Shown piece by piece: positions 25,381 to 33,389 of a DNA stretch of 40,283 nucleotides; the first letter of the stretch is position 1, and each line of letters starts with the position of its first letter. The translations under genes were made by a program, and so were the position numbers. Location: NCBI GenBank assembly GCA_015055525.1, contig SVHZ01000015.1, forward strand, positions 1 to 40,283, in the 5' to 3' direction. Source of the stretch: Clostridiales bacterium (GTDB taxonomy: Bacteria > Bacillota > Clostridia > Christensenellales > Borkfalkiaceae). The notes beneath the pieces were generated by a model. It did no database searches. It was not told the origin of the DNA and worked only from the letters and a program-made list of their open reading frames with translations.

Positions 25381-26197
25381 ATTCCGGAAGTTCGTCGTCA
25401 GCGTGTTTAGCAAGCCATTCAAGGCAAACTTTGTATCCTTCGTGATCAAGGTCAGCCATAGTGTTGGTGTGTAAACAAATTCCGTCAACTTCTTTATTTC
25501 TTAAAAGTTCGTAATATCTATCAAGTTGCCATGCAACTTCCTTCGGGTCTGCCTTTTTGCTATCGCCAAAGTTATAAAGATATAAGCCGAGAATTCTCTT
25601 CTTGCCAACGGTGTGTTCTTTGAAGATTTTATATCTTTCTTCAAACTTCCAAAGGTTAGATTCGCCCATAGTCCAAAGCGTAATGCCGTCAAACGGTTCA
25701 ACGTAAGGCCAGAACTCTTTATCTTTTTCTTCATCAACGCCAAATTCGTCAATGTAAAGAACCATCCATAAATCTAAACGGCGAACGTCGTTATTGTGAA
25801 GAGTGTCCGCTACTTTATAAATGTTTTCAAGCGGGAAGTTTTTATATCTACCACCAGCAATAAAGTCATCAAATACTCCGCAAGTAATATTCTTAAATTC
25901 TCTTGCTTCTTCAACGAGTCTATTAGCAAGTTCAGGGTGAACGCCTGCGCCTTCTAAAGATACGCCTTCATCACTTCTAAGTAAGTCCCAACCAACTCTT
26001 TGCATTGGTTTGAAAGAGTGATTGTATTGACGGCGGTTAACAATCGTTCCAGCGGGAACCATGAAAAGGCCGGTGCAGTCAAGGAATAACGCGCCTTCAA
26101 GCGGAGTCATACGAGAAACTTCTGTGTTGCCGTATTCGTTGTAGTATTTTCCTTCTGGGTGAGCCCAGAGCCAAAGTTTGTCTCTTAATTTAGCCAT
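25379..26197 (-). CDS. Uncharacterised protein, possible TIM-barrel fold
   Basis: A 272-aa soluble protein without signal peptide. It opens with KLWLWAHPEGKYYNEYGNT and contains SRMTPLEGALFLDCTGLFMVP. It is rich in Trp, Tyr and acidic residues, with alternating predicted strands and helices (RRLDLWMVLYIDEF, FDGITLWTMGES, RILGLYLYNFGD, VDGICLHTNTMADL) that suggest a beta/alpha barrel like glycoside hydrolase relatives. I recall similar unnamed proteins in Firmicutes but no function. AAGGAGA precedes the ATG and a consensus promoter with a short hairpin lies upstream. It is a single-gene unit ending at the shared terminator. Confidence 0.8.
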   Translation of the reverse strand: MAKLRDKLWLWAHPEGKYYNEYGNTEVSRMTPLEGALFLDCTGLFMVPAGTIVNRRQYNHSFKPMQRVGWDLLRSDEGVSLEGAGVHPELANRLVEEAREFKNITCGVFDDFIAGGRYKNFPLENIYKVADTLHNNDVRRLDLWMVLYIDEFGVDEEKDKEFWPYVEPFDGITLWTMGESNLWKFEERYKIFKEHTVGKKRILGLYLYNFGDSKKADPKEVAWQLDRYYELLRNKEVDGICLHTNTMADLDHEGYKVCLEWLAKHADDELPE

Positions 26198-26211
26198 AAT
26201 AATCTCCTTAT

Positions 26212-26229
26212 GTTGTGTTTTATCACAAC
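26212..26229 (-). promoter_or_regulatory. Small hairpin in the 5' untranslated region of the 25379-26197 gene
   Basis: On the minus strand GTTGTG and CACAAC (6 bp, 6-nt loop) form a hairpin that ends just before the AAGGAG ribosome-binding site. It may stabilise the mRNA or tune translation. Confidence 0.35.
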
Positions 26230-26243
26230 GATTTTATACAATT

Positions 26244-26272
26244 ATTATAAATCTTTCAAAACGCCGTGTCAA
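26244..26272 (-). promoter_or_regulatory. Consensus sigma-A promoter for the uncharacterised gene
   Basis: Minus strand TTGACA (26272-26267), exactly 17 nt, then TATAAT (26249-26244): a perfect match to both consensus hexamers at ideal spacing. It predicts strong expression of the gene ending at 25379. Confidence 0.85.
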
Positions 26273-26321
26273 TAGAAAATAAAAAATAAGAGTAAAAATT
26301 TTATTATGTGTATTAAAACAC

Positions 26322-26350
26322 TTGTAAAATGATAAGCCTTGTGCTATAAT
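26322..26350 (+). promoter_or_regulatory. Promoter of the purine operon
   Basis: TTGTAA (26322-26327), 17-nt spacer, TATAAT (26345-26350). The predicted start near 26357 places the ZTP riboswitch at the very beginning of the transcript. Confidence 0.75.
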
Positions 26351-26379
26351 TATTACAAATAATTATTCATATTTTTCGG

Positions 26380-26466
26380 AGTTTCTGTTACTGACGGATA
26401 GTTATGGTTTACCATAGTGGAGCAGAAATTTATACAATCGTTTCGATTGAGCCGACCGTCTGGGCG
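26380..26466 (+). promoter_or_regulatory. ZTP (pfl) riboswitch
   Basis: The aptamer of the ZTP/ZMP riboswitch is recognisable from its conserved parts: CTGACGGATA after the first stem, a hairpin TATGG-TTTA-CCATA (26403-26416), closure of the first stem by TTTCTG (26382-26387) with CAGAAA (26423-26428), a variable linker hairpin CAATCG-TTT-CGATTG, and the conserved 3' domain GCCGACCGTCTGGGC (26451-26465). ZMP and ZTP build up when 10-formyl-THF is scarce and switch such operons on. All genes to fhs lie downstream. Confidence 0.93.
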
Positions 26467-26514
26467 TACTTCTTTATGTTTTGTTAAGGATAGTTACGCT
26501 CATTTTTATTTTTT
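26462..26514 (+). terminator. Riboswitch expression-platform terminator
   Basis: GGGCGTA (26462-26468) pairs with TACGCTC (26495-26501, one G-T pair), followed by TTTTTATTTTTT (26503-26514). The 5' arm overlaps the last conserved bases of the aptamer (TGGGC). Ligand binding would therefore hold these bases and prevent termination, giving a genetic ON switch, as known for this class. The T-run ends at the purE ribosome-binding site. Confidence 0.8.
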
Positions 26515-26526
26515 AAGGAGATTATT

Positions 26527-27021
26527 ATGAAAAAAGTTGCAATCATTATGGGTAGCGATAGTGATTTACCTATCGTTCAAAAAGCAGTTGACGTGTTAAA
26601 GAATTTTGAAGTTCCCTTTGAAGTTCACGTTTATTCCGCTCACAGAACGCCTGAAGAGGCGGGCGTGTTTGCATCAAACGCAAAGAAAAACGGGTTTGGT
26701 GTAATTATAGCGGCGGCGGGTATGGCTGCGCACCTTGCTGGCGCGCTCGCTGCGAGAACGACTCTTCCCGTTATCGGAATCCCTTGCAAGTCTTCCGCGC
26801 TTGACGGTATGGATGCGCTCTTGTCAACCGTTCAAATGCCAACGGGTGTTCCCGTTGCAACGGTAGCGATTAACGGTGCGGGTAACGCTGCGTTATTAGC
26901 AATTCAAATGCTTGCTCTTTCAGATGACGTTTTGGCAAACAAACTCGAAGAAAAGAAACGAGCAGATAGAGAAAAAGCACTTGAAAAAGACGCTAAGGTG
27001 TTTAGCGATTTTAATAACTAA
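26527..27021 (+). CDS. purE: N5-carboxyaminoimidazole ribonucleotide mutase PurE
   Basis: Makes carboxyaminoimidazole ribonucleotide (CAIR) in purine synthesis. It is 164 aa. The class I motifs are present: MGSDSDLPIV at 9, SAHRTPEEA near 39, AAGMAAHLAG near 70 and QMPTGVPVATVAI. Class I enzymes normally take the product of PurK, which is not in this window. AAGGAG lies 7 nt upstream of the ATG. It is the first gene under the ZTP riboswitch. Confidence 0.97.
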   Translation: MKKVAIIMGSDSDLPIVQKAVDVLKNFEVPFEVHVYSAHRTPEEAGVFASNAKKNGFGVIIAAAGMAAHLAGALAARTTLPVIGIPCKSSALDGMDALLSTVQMPTGVPVATVAINGAGNAALLAIQMLALSDDVLANKLEEKKRADREKALEKDAKVFSDFNN

Positions 27022-27056
27022 AAATATAAATTGATAAAATTTAAGGAGATATATTT

Positions 27057-27746
27057 ATGGAAAAGAAACTTGTTTACACTGGTAAAACCAAAAACGTATA
27101 CGCGCTTGATAACGGCAACTACGAATTAAAATTCAAAGACGATTGCACCGGCAAAGACGGTGTGTTTGATCCGGGTGAAAATTCAGTAGGTCTTACTATC
27201 GACGGTGTTGGTGACGTTAACTTACGTATGTCAATTTACTTTTTTGAAAAGGTAAACGCTGCGGGCATTAAGACTCACTACGTTAGCGCAAACCTTAAAG
27301 ATACTACTATGGAAGTTTTACCTGCTAAACCTTTTGGTAAAGGTCTTGAAGTTATTTGCCGTCATAAAGCAGTAGGCAGTTTCTTACGCCGTTACAAAGA
27401 TTATATTGAAGAAGGTGCAGATCTTCCTTCTTACGTTGAAACCACTTTCAAAAACGATGAACTTGGCGATCCGCTCGTAACTAAAGACGGTCTTGTTTGC
27501 CTTGGCGTTATGACTGAAAAGCAATATGACGACGTTAAGGTTATGACTCAAAAAATCACTCAAATCGTAGCAGACGATCTTAAAGAAAAAGGTCTTATCT
27601 TATACGATATCAAGTTTGAATTTGGTTATGATAAAGACGGTTCAGTTATGCTTATTGATGAAATTGCTTCTGGTAACATGCGTGTTTACAAAGACGGTAA
27701 GTATATCGATCCTATGACTCTTTCTAAACTTTTCTTTCAAAAGTAA
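27057..27746 (+). CDS. purC: SAICAR synthetase PurC
   Basis: Joins aspartate to CAIR using ATP to give SAICAR. It is 229 aa. Motifs: [13 protein letters not shown] at the N-terminus with the nucleotide-binding glycine region, [30 protein letters not shown] and the C-terminal [28 protein letters not shown] precedes the ATG. It lies 35 nt after purE and 26 nt before purF. Confidence 0.97.
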   Translation: MEKKLVYTGKTKNVYALDNGNYELKFKDDCTGKDGVFDPGENSVGLTIDGVGDVNLRMSIYFFEKVNAAGIKTHYVSANLKDTTMEVLPAKPFGKGLEVICRHKAVGSFLRRYKDYIEEGADLPSYVETTFKNDELGDPLVTKDGLVCLGVMTEKQYDDVKVMTQKITQIVADDLKEKGLILYDIKFEFGYDKDGSVMLIDEIASGNMRVYKDGKYIDPMTLSKLFFQK

Positions 27747-27772
27747 GGCATAAATTTTAAGGAGGAACTCAA

Positions 27773-29197
27773 ATGGGAGGTTTTTTCGGGGCAGTTGGTA
27801 AGGCTGACGTTTTATCTTCGGTCTTTTACGGAACTGACTATCACTCGCATTTAGGCGTTAAGCGTGGCGGTATTGCTGCGTTTAATGAAAAGGACGGACT
27901 TCAAAGGGAAATTCACAATATAGAAAATTCTCCTTTTAGAACAAAGTTTGCCGACGTTTTTGAAGATATGTTTGGTAATAGCGCAATAGGTTGTATAAGT
28001 GATTCAGACCCTCAACCTTTGCTTATCCGTTCAAAACTTGGTAAGTACGCCATTTGCATTATAGGAAAAATAAATAACGCTGAAGAACTTATCAAAGAAT
28101 ATCTTGACGGGTATGGCGGTCACTTTGATACTTTATCTGGTAGCAAGGTAAACTTAACGGAACTTGTAACTGCGCTTATTAACCATAAAGATAATTTTGG
28201 TGACGGGATAAGATTTGCGCAAGACGTTATTGACGGAACTGCATCAATTCTTATTTTGAAAGACGATGGGAATATTATCGCTGCAAGGGATAAGTTTGGT
28301 AGAATCCCCGTTCTTCTAGGAAAAAGTGAAGACGGGTATTGCGTAACTTTCGAATCTTTCGCGGCGTATAAAATGGGATATAAAATCGAACGTGATTTAG
28401 GTCCTGGCGAAGTCGTTGAAATTTCACTTGACGGCGCTAAGGTGTTAAAAGAACCGCTCAAAGAAATGAAGATATGTTCTTTCCTTTGGACTTATTACGG
28501 TTATCCCGCATCTTGTTACGAAGGCGTTAACGTTGAATATTCTAGATGCAAAAACGGCGAAATAATGGCAAGTGAAGAACTTGACGACGTGAAAAATTGC
28601 AATATTGACTACGTTGCAGGCGTTCCCGATTCAGGAACTCCGCACGCGATAGGTTATGCAAGGGAAAGTAAAATTCCGTTTGCCCGCCCGTTTATTAAAT
28701 ACACGCCTACTTGGTCAAGGAGTTTCACTCCGTCTAAGCAGTCGGAAAGAAATAAAGTGGCAAAGGCAAAACTTCTTCCTGTTGAACATTTTATCGACGG
28801 AAAGAACCTTTTATTCGTTGACGACTCTATCGTTAGGGGAACTCAACTTAAAGGTACTGTTGATTTTCTTTATGAAAACGGGGCGAAAGAAGTTCATATT
28901 CGTTCTGCTTGTCCGCCGATATTTTACAGTTGCAAATATCTAAACTTTACTCGTTCAACAAGTGAAATGGAACTTATTGCAAGAAGCGTTGTCGTTGAAC
29001 TTGAAGGCGAAGAAGGATTAAAACATATTTCCGAGTACGCTGATAAAAATACCGTCCGCGGTAAAAACTTACGAAAAGCGCTCGCTGAAAAATTCCATTG
29101 TAAATCAGTTGACTTCCAATCTCTCGAAGGCTTGGTAAAATCAATAGGAATAGATAAATGTAAGTTGTGTACTTATTGTTGGGACGGCAAATTTTAA
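27773..29197 (+). CDS. purF: PurF-like amidophosphoribosyltransferase lacking the glutaminase nucleophile
   Basis: A 474-aa homologue of the first enzyme of purine synthesis, which makes phosphoribosylamine from PRPP. It starts MGGFFGAVGK where normal enzymes have MCG: the N-terminal cysteine that hydrolyses glutamine is a glycine. The RYST and HNGN segments of the glutaminase site are also replaced (CISDSDPQP near 74, IGKINN near 97). The phosphoribosyltransferase half is intact: VAGVPDSGTPHAIGYA (281-296) and the PRPP loop LFVDDSIVRGT (347-357). Candidate iron-sulfur ligands (Cys235, Cys380 and two of Cys463, 466 and 469) match those of the Bacillus enzyme. It may use free ammonia or a separate partner. 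AAGGAGG precedes the ATG. The stop TAA is part of the following repeat. Confidence 0.9.
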   Translation: MGGFFGAVGKADVLSSVFYGTDYHSHLGVKRGGIAAFNEKDGLQREIHNIENSPFRTKFADVFEDMFGNSAIGCISDSDPQPLLIRSKLGKYAICIIGKINNAEELIKEYLDGYGGHFDTLSGSKVNLTELVTALINHKDNFGDGIRFAQDVIDGTASILILKDDGNIIAARDKFGRIPVLLGKSEDGYCVTFESFAAYKMGYKIERDLGPGEVVEISLDGAKVLKEPLKEMKICSFLWTYYGYPASCYEGVNVEYSRCKNGEIMASEELDDVKNCNIDYVAGVPDSGTPHAIGYARESKIPFARPFIKYTPTWSRSFTPSKQSERNKVAKAKLLPVEHFIDGKNLLFVDDSIVRGTQLKGTVDFLYENGAKEVHIRSACPPIFYSCKYLNFTRSTSEMELIARSVVVELEGEEGLKHISEYADKNTVRGKNLRKALAEKFHCKSVDFQSLEGLVKSIGIDKCKLCTYCWDGKF

Positions 29198-29480
29198 TCC
29201 GTTATTTACTTCGTTATGCATCGTTTCTGTAAAGCCGTTGCACTTACGATGAACAACAAGTTCTATCGTAACCGCCACGTCTTTACGAGCCTTGCCTAAC
29301 TCGTAACTAACGGCTTAAAATAAGAGCATTTAATAGGCTTGGCGTTTGAACTTCGATGACCGATAAGGTCTATCTCATCCAAAACGCTTCGCGAGCCTCG
29401 TCTAATACCCAAACTAACGCTTTAGGTGGTTTACTAAGCTGTATTTGAGCCTTGAAATACTTGTTTCTAACGGCTTAAAA
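29192..29480 (+). repeat. Structured repeat after purF (two units)
   Basis: Begins TTTTAATCCGTTA at the purF stop codon. Unit 1 (29192-29320) closes with TAACGGCTTAAAA and is followed by the conserved tail AAGAGCATTTAATAGGCTT. Its nested pairings are TTTTAA/TTAAAA, CCGTTA/TAACGG, TTAC/GTAA and GTTA/TAAC. Inside is a hairpin GTAAAG (29229-29234) with CTTTAC (29281-29286) capped by TTACGAT-GAAC-AACAA-GTTC-T-ATCGTAA-type pairing. Unit 2 (29341-29480) has the motif CTTCGATGACC-GATAA-GGTCTATCTCATC and ends again in TAACGGCTTAAAA. The rest of the gap to purM (29481-29583) is AT-rich with the purM ribosome-binding site only. Relatives lie at 33156 and 40065. Confidence 0.85.
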
Positions 29481-29583
29481 TATCGTTTTTAACTCAACTT
29501 TGAGTTCGCCTAACTTCAATTAATAAAATAACAATAACAAATCAATTAACAATATTTCAAATAAAAATTTACGGAGAAAAATT

Positions 29584-30627
29584 ATGAATAATAAATCAAA
29601 GTCAGATAGTTACGCTGCTGCCGGCGTTGATATTACCGCTGGTTATAAAGCCGTTGAACTTATGAAAAAACACATCGCAAGAACCGTTGTGAATAGCGCT
29701 AATTCAGATATTGGCGGTTTCGGTGGTCTTTTCGCTCTTGATCTTACTAATTACAAAAATCCCGTTTTAGTTTCAGGTACTGACGGCGTTGGTACTAAAC
29801 TTAAACTCGCTTTCCTTATGGATAAGCACAACACCGTTGGTATTGACTGTGTTGCTATGTGCGTTAACGACGTTATTTGTTGCGGAGCAAAACCCTTATT
29901 TTTCCTTGACTATATTGCGTGCGGTAAAAACGTTCCTGAAAAAATTGCGTCTATCGTTGAAGGCGTTGCAGAAGGTTGCGTTCAATCGGGTAGTGAACTC
30001 ATCGGTGGCGAAACTGCTGAAATGCCAGGATTTTATCCTATCGATGAATACGATTTAGCGGGTTTCTCCGTTGGTATAGTTGATAAGTCTAAAGTTATCA
30101 ATAAAGAAGAGATGAAAGAAGGTGACGTTATGATTGCACTTCCGTCATCTGGCGTTCACTCAAACGGTTTCTCTCTCGTTAGAAAGGTGTTTGACGTTGA
30201 AAATTGCGACCTTTATAAACCTTATGAAGAACTCGGTGGCAAAGGTCTTGGCGAAACGCTTCTTACTCCAACTAAAATTTACGTTAAGCCTATGCTTGCG
30301 CTCTTTGATAAAATTACTGTTAAGGGCGTATCTCACATAACGGGTGGCGGTTTCTATGAAAATATGCCACGCGCTATCAAGAAGGGCTTATCAGTTAAAA
30401 TCAATAAAGAAGACGTTAGAGTTCTTCCTATCTTCAAACTTTTACAAAAAGTTGGTGGCATTGATGAAAGAGATATGTATAACACCTTCAATATGGGCGT
30501 TGGTATGACTGCTATCGTTGATAGTAGCGACGTTGAAGTTGCACTTGAAACGTTAAAGGCAAACGGCGTTGACGCTTACGTTTTAGGAACTATCGTAAAA
30601 GGTGACGACGGGGTTATCTTATGCTAA
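29584..30627 (+). CDS. purM: AIR synthetase PurM
   Basis: Closes the imidazole ring by ATP-dependent conversion of FGAM to aminoimidazole ribonucleotide. It is 347 aa. Motifs: [19 protein letters not shown], the glycine-rich [43 protein letters not shown] and [18 protein letters not shown] precedes the ATG. It follows the repeat region after purF and overlaps purN by 7 nt. Confidence 0.98.
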   Translation: MNNKSKSDSYAAAGVDITAGYKAVELMKKHIARTVVNSANSDIGGFGGLFALDLTNYKNPVLVSGTDGVGTKLKLAFLMDKHNTVGIDCVAMCVNDVICCGAKPLFFLDYIACGKNVPEKIASIVEGVAEGCVQSGSELIGGETAEMPGFYPIDEYDLAGFSVGIVDKSKVINKEEMKEGDVMIALPSSGVHSNGFSLVRKVFDVENCDLYKPYEELGGKGLGETLLTPTKIYVKPMLALFDKITVKGVSHITGGGFYENMPRAIKKGLSVKINKEDVRVLPIFKLLQKVGGIDERDMYNTFNMGVGMTAIVDSSDVEVALETLKANGVDAYVLGTIVKGDDGVILC

Positions 30628-31232
30628 AAGATAAAACTAAAATAGCGGTGTTCGTTTCGGGTGGCGGAACTAACCTTCAAGCAATTCTTGAAAGCGAGCG
30701 CCGTGGGGAAATCCCCGACGGGGAGATTAAACTCGTTTTATCAAACAATCCGTCGGCTTACGCGTTAGAGCGCGCTAAAAATTTTGGAGTAAAATCCGTT
30801 TGTGTTGACAAATCGGTTTACAAAACGATAGAAGAGCGTGAAGAAAAAACCATTGAGGTTTTGAAAGAAAACGGCATTGAACTCATAGTTTTAGCGGGTT
30901 ACTTATCCATACTTTCTGAAAAGTTTACAAAACTTTACGAGAATAGAATTATAAACGTTCACCCGTCCTTAATTCCGTCTTTTTGCGGTAAAGGTTATTA
31001 CGGGCTTAAAGTTCACGAAGAGGCTCTTCGCTACGGCGTTAAAGTAACGGGCGCAACCGTTCACTACGTTAACGAGATTCCAGACGGCGGTCAAATTATA
31101 GAGCAAAAGGCGGTTTACGTTCAAGAAGGTGACACGCCTGAAATTTTACAAAAACGAGTAATGCGCGAGGCGGAGTGGATTATTCTTCCTAAGGCGGTAC
31201 AAGAAGTTTCAAAAAAAATAAGGCAAATTTAA
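30621..31232 (+). CDS. purN: Phosphoribosylglycinamide formyltransferase PurN
   Basis: Transfers the formyl group of 10-formyl-THF to GAR. It is 203 aa. Motifs: [14 protein letters not shown] near the start, [29 protein letters not shown] (catalytic Asn and His region) and the later [15 protein letters not shown] containing the catalytic Asp. The start lies within the end of purM, so translation is coupled. It depends on formyl-THF, linking it to fhs at the operon end. Confidence 0.97.
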   Translation: MLKDKTKIAVFVSGGGTNLQAILESERRGEIPDGEIKLVLSNNPSAYALERAKNFGVKSVCVDKSVYKTIEEREEKTIEVLKENGIELIVLAGYLSILSEKFTKLYENRIINVHPSLIPSFCGKGYYGLKVHEEALRYGVKVTGATVHYVNEIPDGGQIIEQKAVYVQEGDTPEILQKRVMREAEWIILPKAVQEVSKKIRQI

Positions 31233-31248
31233 TTGCCAAGGAGATAAT

Positions 31249-31968
31249 ATGACGTATTTGACGTTACCTATTAAAGAAAGAATTGAAAACAATCCCTACG
31301 TTGGTAGAGGTATTATAATCGGAAAAAGTGAAGATGGTAAGAAGGCGGTATTTGCCTACTTTATTATGGGTAGAAGTGAAAACAGTAGAAATAGAGTTTT
31401 CGTTGAAGATGGCGAAAACGTAACTATTTATCCTTACGATCCAAGTAAAGTTGAAGATCCGTCGCTCATTATCTATTCGCCTATAAAAGTGGTTGGCTCT
31501 CAAGTTATCGTAACTAACGGCGACCAAACTGATACTATTGAAGAATTTATCAATAACGGCAAGTGTTTCAAAAAGGCGCTCAAAACAAGGGCGTTCGAGC
31601 CTGACGCTCCTAACTTCACTCCAAGAATTAGCGGTATCTTAAATTTAGAAAACGGCTATTCTTACGAAATGTCTATCCTTAAAAGCGCAGACGAAAAAGG
31701 CACGGCTTGCAATCGCTATTTCTTTGAGTACGACGCGCTTGACGGCATCGGCCACTTTATCCACACTTACGTAACAGACGGCAATCCGCTCCCAACCTTT
31801 ATGGGTGAGCCGGAAAGGGTAAAAATCCCCAACGATATGGACGAGTTCGCAAGTGAAATTTGGAACAATTTAGACAAAAATAACAAGATTGCTCTTCACG
31901 TTAGATATATCGATCTTGAAAGTAAAGACGTTGAGAGTATTACCTATAACGTTCACGAGGTAGAATAA
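31249..31968 (+). CDS. purO: IMP cyclohydrolase, archaeal PurO type
   Basis: A 239-aa protein that matches the stand-alone IMP cyclohydrolase family first known from archaea, which closes FAICAR to IMP. Characteristic segments: NPYVGRGIIIGKSEDGKKAVFAY, FIMGRSENSRNRVF, and later APNFTPRISGIL and EPERVKIPNDM. It is unrelated to the N-terminal domain of bacterial PurH. AAGGAGA precedes the ATG. Its stop overlaps the start of the AICAR formyltransferase gene by one base, so the two last steps of IMP synthesis are made as a coupled pair. Confidence 0.9.
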   Translation: MTYLTLPIKERIENNPYVGRGIIIGKSEDGKKAVFAYFIMGRSENSRNRVFVEDGENVTIYPYDPSKVEDPSLIIYSPIKVVGSQVIVTNGDQTDTIEEFINNGKCFKKALKTRAFEPDAPNFTPRISGILNLENGYSYEMSILKSADEKGTACNRYFFEYDALDGIGHFIHTYVTDGNPLPTFMGEPERVKIPNDMDEFASEIWNNLDKNNKIALHVRYIDLESKDVESITYNVHEVE

Positions 31969-33155
31969 TGAAAGAATTAGCATTAAAATACGGTTGTAAC
32001 CCCAATCAAAAGCCGTCTAGAATTTTTATGGAAAACGGCAAAGACCTTCCCATTGAAGTATTAAACGGAAAACCTGGCTACATTAATTTTTTAGACGCGT
32101 TCAACTCTTGGCAACTCGTAAAAGAATTAAAAATAGCAACGGGTATGGCTTGCGCGTCAAGTTTCAAGCACGTTTCTCCAACTTCAGCAGCCGTTGGCAA
32201 AAAACTTTCTCCCGCTCTTAAAAAGGCTTGTTTCGTTGACGATATTGAAGGTTTAGACGATTCTCCTATCGCTTGCGCTTATGCAAGAGCAAGGGGAACG
32301 GACAGAATGTCTTCTTTCGGTGACTGGATTGCTCTTTCAGACGAGTGTGACGAAGTTACTGCAAAAATTATTTCAAGGGAAGTAAGTGACGGCGTTATTG
32401 CTCCGAGTTTCTCCGAAAAGGCTCTTGAAATTTTAAGGGCAAAGAGAAAGGGGACTTACAATATCGTTAAAATCGACGAAAATTATATCCCTGAAGAGTT
32501 AGAGAGAAAGCAAGTTTACGGCATAACTTTCGAGCAAGGTAGAAACAACTTCAAGATTGATAAAGAACTTCTTTCAGACGTTGTAACTGCTAACAAAGAT
32601 ATTCCAGAAGATAAGAAGATTGATCTTATAATTTCTCTTATCACTCTTAAATACACTCAATCAAATTCCGTTTGTTTTGCTTACGATGGTCAAGCAATCG
32701 GCGTTGGCGCAGGTCAACAATCTCGTATTCATTGCACTCGTTTAGCCGCTCAAAAAGCAGACCTTTGGCACTTGCGTCAAAGCGAAAAGGTATTAAATCT
32801 TCAATTTGCAGACGGCGTTGGTAGACCTGACAAAAACAATATTATCGACCTTTATCTTTCAGATGATGAAAGCGATTTAGTTTTAGGTGACGACGTATGG
32901 CAAAAATATTTTGCCGTTCGCCCAGAGCCCTTTACCAAAGAAGAAAAGAAAGCATACTTAAAAACTATTACGGGCGTATCATTAGGTAGTGACGCGTTCT
33001 TCCCGTTCTCTGATAATATCGATAGAGCGGCAAAGAGCGGTGTATCCTTCGTTGCTCAACCGGGTGGCTCTTTAAGAGACGATATCGTAATTTCCGCAGC
33101 GGATAGTTACGGTATGGCGATGGTATTCACCGGTATGCGTCTCTTCCATCACTAA
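31968..33155 (+). CDS. purH: AICAR formyltransferase without cyclohydrolase domain
   Basis: A 395-aa protein corresponding to the C-terminal transformylase part of PurH. It uses 10-formyl-THF to formylate AICAR. The catalytic Lys-His is seen in SFKHVSPTSAAVG near residue 66; other family parts are RARGTDRMSSFGDWIALSD, CFAYDGQAIGVGAGQQSRIHCTR-type segment (start AYDGQAIGVGAGQQSR) and SDAFFPFSDNIDRAA. The IMP cyclohydrolase domain is absent, its role taken by the preceding PurO-type gene. When this step stalls, ZMP and ZTP rise, the signal for the operon riboswitch. A structured repeat begins one base after its stop. Confidence 0.95.
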   Translation: MKELALKYGCNPNQKPSRIFMENGKDLPIEVLNGKPGYINFLDAFNSWQLVKELKIATGMACASSFKHVSPTSAAVGKKLSPALKKACFVDDIEGLDDSPIACAYARARGTDRMSSFGDWIALSDECDEVTAKIISREVSDGVIAPSFSEKALEILRAKRKGTYNIVKIDENYIPEELERKQVYGITFEQGRNNFKIDKELLSDVVTANKDIPEDKKIDLIISLITLKYTQSNSVCFAYDGQAIGVGAGQQSRIHCTRLAAQKADLWHLRQSEKVLNLQFADGVGRPDKNNIIDLYLSDDESDLVLGDDVWQKYFAVRPEPFTKEEKKAYLKTITGVSLGSDAFFPFSDNIDRAAKSGVSFVAQPGGSLRDDIVISAADSYGMAMVFTGMRLFHH

Positions 33156-33354
33156 TTTTAATCCGTTATTTACTTCGTTATGCATCGTTTCTGCTTCGTG
33201 TTTGAACTTCGATGACCAAAAAGGTCTATCTCATCTCAAACACTTTGCGAGCCTTGCCTAACTCGTAACTAACGTCTTAAAAAAGAGCATTGAACAGGCT
33301 TTGATTTCGCCTAACTTGCTTCTAACGTCTTAAAATAGAGCATTTAATAGGCTT
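33156..33354 (+). repeat. Structured repeat after the AICAR formyltransferase gene
   Basis: Starts TTTTAATCCGTTA at 33156, one base after the stop codon. The first unit closes with TAACGTCTTAAAA (33270-33282). Pairing: TTTTAA/TTAAAA, CGTTA/TAACG, TTAC/GTAA, GTTA/TAAC; an inner 8-bp stem GTGTTTGA with TCAAACAC; and the apical hairpin GACC-AAAAA-GGTC. A conserved GCGAGCCTTG follows. A tail AAGAGCATTGAACAGGCTT, a short second segment ending TAACGTCTTAAAA (33323-33335) and a second tail TAGAGCATTTAATAGGCTT complete it. The 35 nt to purD hold its ribosome-binding site. Its first 38 bases match the copy after purF exactly. Confidence 0.87.
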
Positions 33355-33389
33355 AAAAATACGATAAAAAACATCCAATTGGAGAAATT

